DNA of 64,000 nt from Buddleja alternifolia (lineage: Eukaryota > Streptophyta > Magnoliopsida > Lamiales > Scrophulariaceae): the NCBI GenBank assembly GCA_019426215.1, contig CM033402.1:26695102-26759101 (forward strand), given 5' to 3'. Within the stretch, counting starts at the first letter, position 1. Every line of letters begins with the position of its first letter. Positions 33,577 through 44,303 of the stretch are shown here, piece by piece. The notes beneath the pieces were generated by a model. It was not told the origin of the DNA. It did no database searches and was given only the letters and a program-made list of their open reading frames with translations. The translations under genes and the position numbers were made by a program.

Positions 33577-35310
33577 TGTTAGGTGTATGCCCTCAATGCC
33601 TATGAGGAATTAGATTGAGTAGGGCTTAGATAAGTTATTTGTACAAAACGTTTGATGTTTCTATTAATAGAATAAAGGTTTTGATTTTGTTCATATAAAT
33701 CTAATGTCATTTAACTGTATTGAACAAATTAGTCCAAGAGATTTCAAGATAGACTTTCCACCTTTTATGGACAAGAGGAGGCACTAGAATAGACCAGTAC
33801 TTAATCTCTGAAACTGGAGTTCGTGAGTTAACGAATATTAATTAGGCATTAATATTCAACTCATATGACACCTTCTTTGACAAGAAAGTGCTCGTACACT
33901 GATTAGATAGTGGGAGCTGGTGTCATGAATATGATTAGTGGGAGCTGGTGTCATGAATATGATTAGTGGGAGCTGGTGTCATGAATATGATTAATGGAAT
34001 TAACATATTTGAACTCAACCCGCATTAATCCAATCACATGGGTATTTACTCTTTGACAGTCAATGATCGGGATTAAGATTGCGATAGTATATGTGAACTT
34101 TAGATCTGGGGAGCCATTTATAACATGCTTGTAGTATTGGATATGTTATCAGAGTAGTTAGACCCGTATCACATGATAGGTGGGATCGACCTCGAAGTAC
34201 GATCCAATAGTGCATTCGATGTTATAAGATTACTTGCCAAAATGGGATTCACCGTCTCGACAGTAAACGAGTATGTGACCTATACGATCGTAAGTAATTG
34301 AAATTATAAGTCTTTGGCCAAAGCATATAAACTATCCCGTGATTGTCACTGAGGGTAGTTTGGTAATTTCACATTATTATGATTCTAAGTACAAAATCAA
34401 GTTTTAAGAGTTTGACTAAACCATGGCTCTTACTTAATCGGGTCACGTCGGTGAAGAGTTTATACACATATGGTATTTGTAGTCAAGGTTCGTGATGACA
34501 TGATCATCTCGTTTTCAATTAGGTTACAATTTAGTTTCACGGTGTTGGCTAGGTGAAAACCTTATCCTTTGCAATCATCCCATTGCCAATTGAATCGAGC
34601 CTTGAGAGTCGCGCTATGTAAAGAAAAGGAAAATTTACTTAAGCTAAGGGTATTTTGGTAAAATGACATTTGATGTGAATTGACTGACAAAATAGATGAC
34701 ATGATTTAATTAAAGATATTTAATTAGATTACATTAATTAATTAAATCATAAGTTAAATTAATTGGAAATTAATTTATAAGTTGAATTATATTAATTGGA
34801 TTAATGTAATTAATTAATTACCAATTGGATTGGACTTGGATTTAATTAATTACACATGGTCTAAGTCAAAACAAAGCCCAAAGCACATCTACTAAAGCCA
34901 ATTCGGCCGCCTCTCTCAGTGTAAACCTATGGGAGTCTTTTACTTGGTATAAGTAATCAGTCAGTGTCAGAACTCTATACACACAAGTTATTGTTTTAGA
35001 ATCTGACACTAAGTCAAAATAAACCTAGAGCATTAGGAAAGAAAAATCCCTCCCTCTCCATCCACCTAGCCGCCTACAATTGTTGCCGAGGAGGAGATCA
35101 AGCTTTTCTCAGAGAATTTTTCTTCCCCATGATTATCTAGAGGCAGGAGTCCGGGGCTGCTATTGATAATTCGAGATTCAATAGACGAAAAAGATAATTC
35201 GATTACTCTTGTCAATTCTCCTCAATTGATCTATATGCTTAATATCATGAATACCCCCGGATTTTCGGGTGTGATTCGGATTAAAAATTACACTAGACTG
35301 AATGAAAACA
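33577..35310 (+). mobile_element. Solo LTR, family LTR2 (TSD ACTTC)
   Basis: It begins TGTTAGGTGTATGCCC and ends AATGAAAACA. The TSD ACTTC lies at 33572-33576 and 35311-35315. It is inserted in the protease coding of the gypsy element; removing it rejoins EALGEV and SPPIS. It contains a small triplication (gattagtgggagctggtgtc, three times at about 33903-33985) and an AT-rich aattaatta zone at 34700-34860. Confidence 0.95.
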
Positions 35311-35315
35311 ACTTC

Positions 35316-37423
35316 CCCTAAGGCTTCCACAATCTCACTTGTGAATCCCGTAAGGGGAGTGTTGACTGTTTGAAGTTAGGCATTATCTACCCCAGCTGAG
35401 TAAAGGTATTCTGGAAGATTATGTCTGCCGACCTCCCACTATCAATTAATACTTTTTTCACCTAGAAGTTCGAGATGGCTGCGGATATCACCAAAGCGTC
35501 ATTTTTTAAGGGGATGCCATCCCCCACATCTTGCTGCCCAAACTCTATAGTGGGATTGTTGGATCCTACTTGGTTGACTAACCCTCCATGGGGGTAACCT
35601 GTATTTAGGCTTACGGAGACTTTTCTAGAGTTCATTGAATCGCCTCCAGCCGGGCCTCCCAAAATCACCCCTATGATTCTATTTACCAGGGGATTGTCCA
35701 TTTCCGAATCCACTGTCTGAATGGTTACCTCTGATGGGGCAATCACCTCTTGTAGGTAGGCTCTTTTGATCAACTTTTCTATCTCCACTTGGAGGTGATG
35801 ACATTCTTTCGTCGTGTGACCTTTGTCACGATGGAACCTACAATATTTTTTGGTCTTGAGGCGGCTAGGACTATCTCTCATCTTCGTTGGCCAAGAGACT
35901 ATGCCTTGCTACTCAGCTATTACCAAGACTTGCTCCCTTGAAAGGATGAGCGGAGTATACTTGGCGAACCCCGATGGGGGCGTAGGCTTACTCTCTTTAG
36001 CCTCCGGCACCTTATCTTCATCTCTGACTTTTCTCTTGTTGCCTCCACTTTCATTCTTTAGTGACCCGATGGTCTCTTCAATCCTTATATACTTCTTAGC
36101 TCTAGCTAGCAACTCTACCATGGTTGTTGGGGGCTTTCCTGCAATCGATTCCTTGAACCTATTATTTTGTAGGTTCTTTTGCATAATTCCTGACAACAAC
36201 TCGTGATTAACATGTGGCACCTCTGACACCACGTTGGAGAAACACCTCACATAATCCCTCAAAGATTCTCCGCCCTTTTGAACCACCGTGAAAAAAAAGG
36301 ATGCTATCTTGGGGTATTTCTTGTTCATGCAGAAGTGATTGAGGAACCGCCTAGTAAGTTGATCGAAGTATGTGATAGTGCCTCTGGTAACCTATTGAAC
36401 CAACTCAGTGCCTTCCCTGAAATGATAGTTCGGAAGATCTTGCAGTATGCTGCATCGTTGATACCGTACATATCTGCCTTTGTGTTGAACTTGTCAACAT
36501 GTTCTTGAGGGTCTCCGTCTCCCTCATACTCACTCAAGTGTGGAATCTTAAGCCCTAGGGGCAAAGATTCAACCAATATTACTGAACAGAAAGGGTTTTC
36601 TTCGAAGGAGCCACTGCCAATGGCACCAATTGCATATCTTCATACCTCCCATAGTCTTTTGGGCTTCTATCACGGCGAGGTTCGCGTATTCTTTGACCTT
36701 CATGCCTTGGCAAGGCCTTCTTGGGGATCACTGAGATGTGACCTCAGCAAGAAGAGTGAGGAAGCATTGGCCTTCTATCTCTACCTCTTGGTGGCCTCTT
36801 AGAGGATGAAGCCACGCTGTTCTCTTCTTCTCTGGCAGTGCCATTTACCAGGGAGTTGGATCGTTTTGAACCAATCCCACTGGGGTCAGGGATTCTTAAC
36901 CTCGGCGGGGGGATTGGCCTAGTACTCCTCGGTGATGGCGACTCTTTTCACGAGACTCAGTACCCCTGCGAACAGATGGAGGGGGTGAATCTTGCAACAC
37001 CTGCTCGCGGGGATGGGGAGCCTCCGGATGGCTTCTCTCGTGGGGGTCTTACCCTCTACTAGCTGCTAAACCTTATGGTGCCGGGGAAGGATGTGCCCAG
37101 GTGTATTGCTATACAGCCCTTGCCGTTGCTCTCACAGATGCATCTTCTACCCGTGCAAGTAACGACTCTAGGGTGATCTCGAACACCCTGGAAGCAGGGG
37201 ATGGGATCACCTCTGATATAGCAGGTGGTGCATTTTGCTCTCTGGTCGGGGGAGCTACTTCCAGACCTCCACCCTCAGTCTTACCGTTATGAGGATTTTC
37301 TATCCCCTCTGGGTGACCAGGCCGATCCTCAAGCACAGGGTTTGGAGTCTCATCAGCAACAGTTGGATGATGTTAGCTGGTCATTCTATCTCCAGCAGTA
37401 CGAGCTTGTGACCTAGTTTGCAT
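35316..37423 (-). pseudogene. Gypsy gag and start of protease
   Basis: Minus-strand start at 37423 (MQTRSQARTAGDRMTS, then an in-frame TAA). An N-terminal linker is at 37336-37109. The gag core at 36576-36325 reads PHLSEYEGDGDPQEHVDKF and ISGKALSWFNRLP. It continues at 36328-35909 with YPKIASFFFTVVQKGGESLRDYV and FKESIAGKPPTTMVELL. The zinc-binding segment near 35850-35800 is CRFHRDKGHTTKECHHL. The frame then runs into the protease N-terminal region (35700-35316). Stops and frame changes occur near 37375, 36577 and 36325. Gag binds and packages the element RNA. Confidence 0.85.
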
Positions 37424-37443
37424 ACTCAGTGGTTGAAACACGA

Positions 37444-37462
37444 TTCCCACAGACGGCTCCAA
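37444..37462 (-). other. Gypsy primer binding site
   Basis: Sense strand TTGGAGCCGTCTGTGGGAA, two bases from the LTR. It resembles the TTGGCGCCGTCTGTGGGAA primer site of many plant gypsy elements with one change. I am not sure which tRNA primes it. Confidence 0.75.
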
Positions 37463-37464
37463 TC

Positions 37465-37971
37465 TGATGATGGTAAAAATCGTTAGACAGTGATTGTCAC
37501 GTGATGAACCACATGGAGTAAAGGAATCGATCCAACTCACGACAAACTAGGTTAAGGGTTGGTTGAGTTATAGACTGCACTCGGTTACTTCGAGCTGCCT
37601 ATGTAACCAAGGTATGTGGGATCAAGTCAGTTCATAGTTCTTTTGTGGGGTTACTCTCAATAGTCAGTGGATTTTTCTGGAGAGAGTAGATAATGAGCCT
37701 CTCCCAGCTCCTCTAAGGTATTTATAGGGAGCTGGTAGTGGGCTACAGGCCATGGGCCTAGATTAATTAACAACCCATCAGGGTTAGACTCCTTAATATT
37801 ATGGTCTCTCAGACTAATACTAAGACCCAATGGTCTTTGGTAGGTCTTCCGCCCTTTTTGGACTTGTACAACAGGTCATCCACGGATGCTAATCCACGGG
37901 TAGCGATCCGACCCGACTTGGGGACATAAGTAATTACCATAATGCCCTTGAGTACTTTTTGGTGCACATCA
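37465..37971 (-). mobile_element. Gypsy 5' LTR
   Basis: 507-bp reversed LTR, beginning TGATGATGG and ending GCACATCA. The inverted TATA box aaggtatttataggg lies near 37716-37730. It is about 40 bp longer than the 3' LTR because of a block around 37850-37900. Confidence 0.9.
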
Positions 37972-37976
37972 ATAAG

Positions 37977-38091
37977 ATTCATGTGAAAACGAATATAATG
38001 ACTTTTGTTATTAATAGAATAAGTCAATTACAAATTGAATGCCCTATATAATCTATCCTCTATGACATCTAAGGGTATAATCCTAACAATA
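37977..38091 (-). mobile_element. Right part of the diverged LTR split by the gypsy element
   Basis: attcatgtgaa, ttaatagaataa, tgacatctaagggtata and cctaaca parallel the end of the reversed LTR2 at 29705-29828. The gypsy TSD joins it to 29829-30022. 38092-38226, to its right, shows nothing recognisable. Confidence 0.45.
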
Positions 38092-38229
38092 TTCTCGTAG
38101 AGAGTGTACCTTGTTCCATGAGCATTGATTGGGAATCAGTTTATGCGCAGAGGGTCTATACTTGGAGGTACACTACGGAACACCTTGGTAGGATTCCATT
38201 TTGATTTCATGCCGAATTTGGAATCCTAA

Positions 38230-38741
38230 GGCCTTGTTTGTTTATGTTTTCAAATTCTATTTTCAATATTCTGAATCACAAAATTCTAAAAATCCATAAC
38301 ACAAACCATTTTCATTTAAGTTCTACTTAACTTTTTCAATTCCCTATATAACTACCTATCACTCACTATATCAATCATTTCACACATTTATCAATCAACA
38401 TCATTTCCTCCAATCATTACTTTTCTATTCAATCTTCCACTTTTACTATATATTAATAATAAATTTCAAATTTCAAATTTCAAATTTCAAATTTCAAAAT
38501 ATATTAATATTAAATTAACTTTATATATCTATCTATCCTATTCTATTATTTATTTATTCACATAATCATTACACAAATAACTAACTCAATTATTTAACTC
38601 ATATTTTACAAATCTCAACCACTATTTAAAAATATAAACAAACACAACACACATCACATCAATTCTCACACGAATCCATGTAGTACGCATTCCCCGAGAA
38701 ATTTTCAGAATTTCATCTCAAAAACATAAACAAACAGAGCC
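38230..38741. mobile_element. Tourist-like MITE (PIF/Harbinger type, TSD TAA)
   Basis: The left end GGCCTTGTTTGTTTATGTTT and right end ACATAAACAAACAGAGCC are imperfect inverted repeats. The 3-bp TAA is duplicated at 38227-38229 and 38742-38744. The interior is AT-rich, non-coding, with a 7-bp microsatellite (tttcaaa, five or more units, 38461-38498). Confidence 0.85.
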
Positions 38742-38744
38742 TAA

Positions 38745-39176
38745 GGGTTACGTAGTGTGAGATGATCCTTATGACTTGAGACATCATGGCTGCAACGTGT
38801 GAGATAATCCTCATGATTACTGTAGATTTGGGACCGAATTGGAGAACAACGAAAACATATGACAAAACAAAATGTAAGACGACAAAATTACATAATATGG
38901 ACCTTGACAATCCCTCACCATAGCAACAGATGAAACGACGACACTACAAGCACCAGATACGTAAAACAACGTTGTTTTGTTGGAACCGCATAGTGAAAAA
39001 GAAAAGCAAAAATAAACTAGAGAACGACGAAATGATTATTGTAGATTTGAGGCGTCTCTTTTACAGAAAGTATTAATATATTCAGATTTATTAAAATTTA
39101 ACTATAGCAAAAGAAAAGGAAAAGGACATTAAGTTAAGCCCAAAATCTTAGATCGAAGTTTATACCCAGAATCAAA
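38745..39176. other. Intergenic, nothing recognised
   Basis: AT-rich spacer between the two MITEs. A short direct repeat (gtgtgagatgatcctcatgac-like) occurs near 38755 and 38798. There is no supported gene. Confidence 0.5.
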
Positions 39177-39589
39177 GGCTATGTTTGGATATGTTTCCAA
39201 ACCCAATTTGGTCCAAAATTTTGGTCCAATTGTGTTTGGTTAACACAATTTTGGGCAAAAAATATGTTACTTTTTTGGTAAAAAAAAATACAATGATTAT
39301 TTATTTAAAAATTTACAATCCAAGCATTATCCCCTACTTTTGTCTCTCCCTTCTCTTAACTTTTAATCATTAACTAATTATCAACAGACAAAAGATTCAT
39401 GATTTGACTGCTATAATAACTTTTGTTCCCTTTGGATACAAAATCAAACACTATTTCACAATAAAAAAAAACCAAAAAACAAACTTCTAAAATAAAACCA
39501 AACATAATCTCATCAAATATGCATGTGTCCCCAAAAATTTCTCCCCAATAATTTTCCTCAAATCATCCCAAAACATACCAAACAGAGCC
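39177..39589. mobile_element. TIR MITE
   Basis: The left end GGCTATGTTTGGATATGTTT is an imperfect inverted copy of the right end ACATACCAAACAGAGCC. The flanks share AAA (39174-39176 and 39590-39592), a weak target duplication. The interior is AT-rich with no coding. The ends resemble those of the MITE at 38230, so it is probably a relative. Confidence 0.7.
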
Positions 39590-39592
39590 AAA

Positions 39593-39970
39593 CTATTGGG
39601 CCTGATTCTAGTTAGTTACTGACCACCTATTGGCGGCCTAATTACATGGGCAATAAGTCTGAGGCAAAATGTATTCTACCAAAAATAGAAATAAGGTTTT
39701 GAGTGGCAAGATTCCACCATGAGTGTCATTATATGAAATCACAAGTCCCAATATCAAAAAATGTCGTTACTTCCCAAATACAACTCCTGGCAATGGTGGA
39801 GAACAAACATCCCCATTTCATCCTTGGTGGCTCCACATTTACCACTTAAATAATAAATTTTATAGATCAATGTTTTAAGAAAAAATCTCATCGAATCTTA
39901 TTAACAAAATTGTCCCCTCTTGCAATTTGCAATCACAAAAAAGCTTGTATGGCAAAATAAAATAAAAATT
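39593..39970. other. Intergenic upstream of PDX1, nothing recognised
   Basis: AT-rich, with no open frame of note and no inverted repeat that I can see. Confidence 0.5.
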
Positions 39971-39971
39971 C

Positions 39972-40121
39972 AAGATATTTGAGCCAAGTGATAAGCGACC
40001 TCATAGACGGATAAATGTTTGAATCCTACTAGAAAGATCATTATAGAGTGAGCTTCTGTTTACGCGACCCGACTTGAAGTATTAGATTTCTCGTCTATTT
40101 TTTTGCCAAAAAAAAAAAAGA
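39972..40121 (+). repeat. tRNA-derived SINE-like sequence
   Basis: An A-box-like agccaagtgataagcg (about 39982) is followed 30-40 bp later by a B-box-like gtttgaatcctac (about 40018). The sequence ends in a T-run (attttttt, about 40098) followed by an A-run. This spacing is that of RNA polymerase III promoters in plant SINEs. No target duplication could be fixed. Confidence 0.45.
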
Positions 40122-40244
40122 AAAACTAAAAGAAAAGAAAAATAAATAAATTAAAGGATATTTGTATTAAATTATTTATTTTGAGGAGTCCCGCAGCCAC
40201 CACTTAAGTCCCAATCTCCACCTCCGCAGTCTCTCTTACTTAAC

Positions 40245-40357
40245 CCTCCATATTTTACCTCTTTTCTCCCATATCTATCTTTCGCCACAATTTCCCCTCT
40301 CTCTCTCTCTTTCTTATCACCCACTTGAATTCTTTGCTTTAATCGAATCCAAATAAA
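40245..40357 (+). promoter_or_regulatory. Probable PDX1 core promoter and 5' UTR
   Basis: A TATA-like catatttta near 40248 is followed by pyrimidine-rich DNA (ccctctctctctctctttct, 40293-40312), a common plant core-promoter or 5' UTR feature. The start context aaataaaATGGCC has A at -3 and G at +4. The transcription start is not visible from sequence alone. Confidence 0.4.
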
Positions 40358-41290
40358 ATGGCCGGAAGTGGAGTCGTCACCGTCTACGGAAACGGCGCTA
40401 TCACCGAAACCTCAAAGCAATCCCCCTTCTCCGTTAAGGTCGGCCTCGCCCAGATGCTCCGCGGCGGCGTTATCATGGACGTCGTCAACGCGGAACAAGC
40501 CCGTATCGCCGAGGAAGCCGGCGCGTGCGCTGTCATGGCCTTGGAGCGCGTCCCCGCCGACATTCGCGCCCAAGGCGGCGTGGCCCGCATGTCCGACCCG
40601 CAGCTCATCAAGGAAATCAAGCAGGCCGTCACCATCCCCGTCATGGCCAAGGCCCGAATCGGCCATTTCGTGGAGGCCCAAATACTCGAAGCCATCGGAA
40701 TCGACTACGTCGACGAGTCCGAGGTTCTCACTCTCGCCGACGATGAAAACCACATCAACAAGCACAACTTCCGCATCCCCTTCGTCTGCGGCTGCCGCAA
40801 CCTTGGGGAGGCGCTCCGCCGCGTCCGTGAAGGCGCCGCCATGATCCGCACCAAGGGGGAGGCCGGGACCGGCAACATTATCGAGGCGGTGCGCCACGTG
40901 CGGTCCGTGATGGGCGATATCCGAGTCCTCCGCAACATGGACGACGACGAGGTATTCACCTTCGCGAAGAAGATCCAGGCGCCGTACGATCTGGTGATGC
41001 AGACCAAGCAGCTGGGGAGGCTTCCTGTGGTGCACTTCGCCGCCGGAGGGGTGGCTACGCCGGCGGACGCTGCGCTTATGATGCAACTTGGATGCGATGG
41101 CGTTTTTGTCGGTTCGGGAGTGTTTAAGAGCGGGGACCCGGCTCGAAGGGCACGTGCTATTGTCCAGGCGGTGACGCATTACAGCGACCCGCAGGTGCTG
41201 GCGGATATAAGCTGTGGACTGGGAGAAGCTATGGTGGGGATTAATCTGAACGATGAGAAGGTGGAGAGGTATGCCAACAGGTCCGAGTGA
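40358..41290 (+). CDS. PDX1: Pyridoxal 5'-phosphate synthase subunit PDX1 (glutaminase-dependent lyase)
   Basis: 310 residues, no intron, ATG at 40358 and TGA at 41288-41290, full length for plant PDX1. The enzyme makes pyridoxal 5'-phosphate (vitamin B6) from ribose 5-phosphate, glyceraldehyde 3-phosphate and ammonia. The ammonia comes from the glutaminase PDX2, and the complex is a cytosolic dodecamer of TIM barrels. Both catalytic lysines of active PDX1 are present: Lys98 ([10 protein letters not shown]) and Lys166 ([10 protein letters not shown]), as is Asp41 in VIMDVVN. This makes it a PDX1.1/PDX1.3-type active enzyme, not the lysine-lacking PDX1.2 pseudoenzyme. The phosphate-binding GEAGTGNI and the [12 protein letters not shown] loop are intact. 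The C-terminus ends VERYANRSE. The reading frame is much richer in GC than the flanks. No other host gene is adjacent. Confidence 0.98.
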   Translation: MAGSGVVTVYGNGAITETSKQSPFSVKVGLAQMLRGGVIMDVVNAEQARIAEEAGACAVMALERVPADIRAQGGVARMSDPQLIKEIKQAVTIPVMAKARIGHFVEAQILEAIGIDYVDESEVLTLADDENHINKHNFRIPFVCGCRNLGEALRRVREGAAMIRTKGEAGTGNIIEAVRHVRSVMGDIRVLRNMDDDEVFTFAKKIQAPYDLVMQTKQLGRLPVVHFAAGGVATPADAALMMQLGCDGVFVGSGVFKSGDPARRARAIVQAVTHYSDPQVLADISCGLGEAMVGINLNDEKVERYANRSE

Positions 41291-41790
41291 AGAGGAAAAT
41301 GGGTACAACTTGGATCCACTTGTTAGAGATTAATTAATTTGGTGTTATTTTGTTGTTCTTTTCTTTTTCATTATTATTACAATATTATGGTCGGGTCCTA
41401 GTACTTGTCATAAATTAGATACATATCGTCAATTTGCTATGTTGAATTACTGAAGTAGAAGGGCTTCATTTTCTCTTTTTGCATTCTATTCATTGAATCC
41501 GTTATATGTTGGCGGTGATGATGATTAGTGTTTTAGCAAGCATTGCAGGCATGTTAAGAGGTTTTTCATAGCATGTTAGGTCAATACTTATGCGTGTTCA
41601 GTTCATCTACTTCTTGTTCTGAAATATTGAAAGAAATTAACACAAAAAACCACAATGAAGTATGTAGTTGTTATACACACAGTTACTTGTGCAAGTAGAC
41701 TGTCCAAGATCTTTTGTTTGGATATTGCTTTGGCTTATTTTTAGTCACTCTCGTGGCCTTCAGGTGTGAGACATAATCCGGCAAAATTTC
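41291..41790 (+). other. PDX1 3' UTR and downstream spacer
   Basis: AT-rich 3' sequence with several possible plant polyadenylation contexts (attaattaattt at about 41330, ttattattacaat at about 41370). No canonical AATAAA is seen close to the stop. There is no gene up to the foldback at 41791. Confidence 0.5.
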
Positions 41791-42062
41791 AATGTTAGTC
41801 CATAGGATCTCACCTTTCTAGTTTTAGTTCCACGCTTTATGGAATTCTGAAAAATATCTCATTAATATTTGTTTAAGGGGGTGTATAGTTCAGACTTCAA
41901 AGTGCATAATGTAATTTTTAAAATGAAAAATAAAGTATAGGACTAATGTTGTTTAAAAAAAGGACTAACATTACAATTTTTTCAAATTATTGGAACGTTT
42001 TTTAGATTCTCGTAAAGTGTGAGATTAAAACTAGAATGACGAGATTCTATGGGACTAAAATT
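41791..42062. mobile_element. Foldback/MITE with ~65-bp inverted arms
   Basis: The left arm 41791-41856 (gttagtccataggatctcac, then ctagttttagt) pairs with the right arm 41997-42062 (gtgagattaaaactag, then gattctatgggactaaaa) with scattered mismatches. The central part is non-coding. No clear target duplication was found. Confidence 0.75.
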
Positions 42063-43136
42063 AGACTTTTGACGACATAATGACACTAACTATCCATATG
42101 ATATCACATGTTAAGAACTCTCGGAATTTCAAGTATAAAGATATCTATATTGGTAAGGATGTGGTGGAACCTACCTAGTATGAAAACATACATTTGTGAT
42201 TATATGTAAATTATGATTATTCGTTGGATTTTGAGTTCATGAATAAACACATCTATGTGGATATGGTGGCACCTACATATTGTGAACATACAAGTTTATA
42301 ATTATACTTGGGGCTTCGAGTTTAGGAACAAACACAGCTATTTATATCGACATGGTGACATCAAAATGCCAATTAAAATCATTTACTCCAAAACTATTTT
42401 TAATTCCTATTCCATATATTCGTATGAATGCTTAAGGTCCAAATCCAGTTTGTACAAAAGTAAACTACTCACTCAAGCTAATTTGTGGAAAACCAAAAAA
42501 GTTCTTCCTCTTATTTTTTTAGCTTCTCTAATAATTATTGCAACAATTTTGCGAGTTGTCCCTTTTTTCCCCATTTATCAGTATACATATATATTCCTAG
42601 TTTAATATAAAGAAAAAGGAAATTAAGAATTTTAAAAAATTGTGAGAGAGAGAGAGGATGGTGGTGAATAGTGGTGTAAGCATTTGCGGCCCTAACTTGA
42701 GCGATGGACAGGATATAGCATTGGTTTTCTTTGTTTTGGTTTGAATGGTGCCCATCTCTGCCTGCGTGCTTATCTCTACGCCTCTCAAAACTAAGATATA
42801 CTTTCTATTCAACTTGTGATATCGCAAAATTATCCACTTCATAATCATAATATCGGTATAGTTTTCTGAAGCCAAATACATTTATAATCTAATAGTCTAA
42901 AAGTGGTGTCAGTTACTTCTTTTTTCATCGTCACTCCTTTTTAATACAATATATGCCAAGTGATCAATTTACGTTTTGTTTTTTGAAATTATTGTGATAT
43001 AATTGTTAATAATAAAAAAAATACGTATGGTTAATTCTTAAAGAACTAATACAAAGACATTGTCAGAAGATTTGGTTACTTGTTCTGGTATGATAAATAG
43101 GCTTCCACGAGAATCTGTGGCTCAGATTAATTTTTA
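42063..43136. other. Intergenic with an imperfect ~110-bp repeat
   Basis: Around 42140-42240, 42248-42320 and 42325-42365 the motif tatctatnt...gatatggtggcacctac...gaacatacaa recurs with divergence, so an old tandem repeat is likely. The rest is AT-rich with no supported coding. Confidence 0.4.
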
Positions 43137-43450
43137 AAGGGAAAATTACACTCACACCCCCTCAAGAATGGGGTAATTACACAAATCTCCCTTCATTTAT
43201 TGATAATTACAAACACACCCTCTTAGGGGGTCTATTTATAAGGTTTACATGGGTGCAATTGTAAGAATTGATACACACAGGGGGGTCTATTTATAAGGTT
43301 TACATGTGTACAATTGTAAGAATTGATACACACAGGAGGTGCAATTGTAAGAAATCTTAACATAAGGGGGTGTGTTTGTAATTATCAATTAGTGAGGAGG
43401 GGTTTGTGTAATTACCCATTATTGAGGGGGTTGAGTGTAATTATCGCTTT
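43137..43450. mobile_element. Foldback element with internal 55-bp tandem repeat
   Basis: The left arm (GAAAATTACACTCACACCCC, gataattacaaacacaccc) is inverted in the right arm (gggtgtgtttgtaattatc, ttgagtgtaattatc). Between them a 55-bp unit beginning gggggtctatttataagg is present twice at 43226-43280 and 43281-43335. The gggaaaattacac...ccccctc ends are of a type common in plant genomes. Confidence 0.75.
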
Positions 43451-44144
43451 TGTAAATTAAAGAATTATATCTTATTGTTTGGTTGAGTAAAAAAGGAACT
43501 AATTGAATCAATGTTTTAATCTGTCTTATTACTTGGATGAGTAATAGAAATAATCTGCTAAAGAAAATCAATTATCGCTGAAACCTAATTCTATTGGTGA
43601 AACTAAAGTATGCACTCACTCCAATTTAAAGTTAAACTTTCTCCTAACTCTCTACCTCTTGCCAAAATGCTAAAATATCCTTGACTAAATAGTGAAATTG
43701 CAAGAATCCCTTGCACATCTCTCTCTCTCTCTCTCCTCCCTCGCGCAACCACTCTCAGTCATTTTCAGCGAATACCGTTTGAGAAGCTTCATATTGAAAT
43801 TTTGACGCCATTACCACCCATTTTCCTAGTTTCCACCATCTTTTGTCCACCACAATAACCTCCACAAGTAGGTTTTGCTCAGAAACCATCTAGGTCGTCA
43901 ATTTCCACCCTCAACTTCACATTTTGAGATATTATTGAGTATATACCTATTTTGTCGAGAACGTGTACCATTTATTGTAGGGTTCAATGCATATTAGGTT
44001 GTATGTAGATGATATGTGTTTGATGACAAAATTTTGATCACCATTGACACTTTATTGTCACAACAGATGTTGACACTCAAAATCGTAGGGTTTATTTCAT
44101 GTGTACGCACTTTTAAGCATTTTGTGTTGATTTACACAAATTAA
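43451..44144. other. Intergenic, TC microsatellite
   Basis: Contains a (TC)n run near 43711-43735 and AT-rich spacer. The sequence after it (ctcgcgcaacc, gtttccaccatc) is less AT-rich, but I find no reading frame to support a gene. Confidence 0.4.
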
Positions 44145-44303
44145 TGGACAATTCTTATATATCGGGACTCAGTTGCATACATCAAGACACACAAAAAAAA
44201 TGTATATTCACTATAAAAACAAATCAAATATTTTTTATTATTTTTTGTTATGTCTTGGTACATGCAACTGGATCCCACACTAGGTGTATATAAGAATTTT
44301 CCC
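44145..44303. mobile_element. Small foldback MITE
   Basis: The left arm ggacaattcttatatatcgg, cagttgcatacatcaagaca is inverted in the right arm tgtcttggtacatgcaactg, atataagaattttccc. About 160 bp in total, AT-rich centre. No target duplication could be assigned. Confidence 0.7.

Larger units (their letters stand above)
30028..37971 (-). mobile_element. Complete non-autonomous Ty3/gypsy element (TSD ATAAG)
   Basis: Two LTRs (30028-30493 and 37465-37971) begin TGATGATGG and end GCACATCA. The TSD ATAAG lies at 30023-30027 and 37972-37976. On the minus strand the order is 5' LTR, primer site, gag, protease, then no reverse transcriptase, RNase H or integrase, an antisense (plus-strand) coding region, polypurine tract, 3' LTR. 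A solo LTR2 (33577-35310) is nested in the protease. The gag type and the extra antisense region point to the Tat-type gypsy group. Confidence 0.9.

Noticed and set aside
40368..40844. 158-codon plus-strand frame rich in Ser/Pro/Arg
   Set aside because: An alternative frame of PDX1; low complexity, no independent start context.
40412..41308. 298-codon minus-strand open frame opposite PDX1
   Set aside because: It is the antisense shadow of a GC-rich gene; the composition is driven by PDX1 codons and there is no recognisable domain.
43711..43735. 5' UTR of an unseen gene suggested by the TC-rich run
   Set aside because: No downstream reading frame or splice pattern to support a gene.
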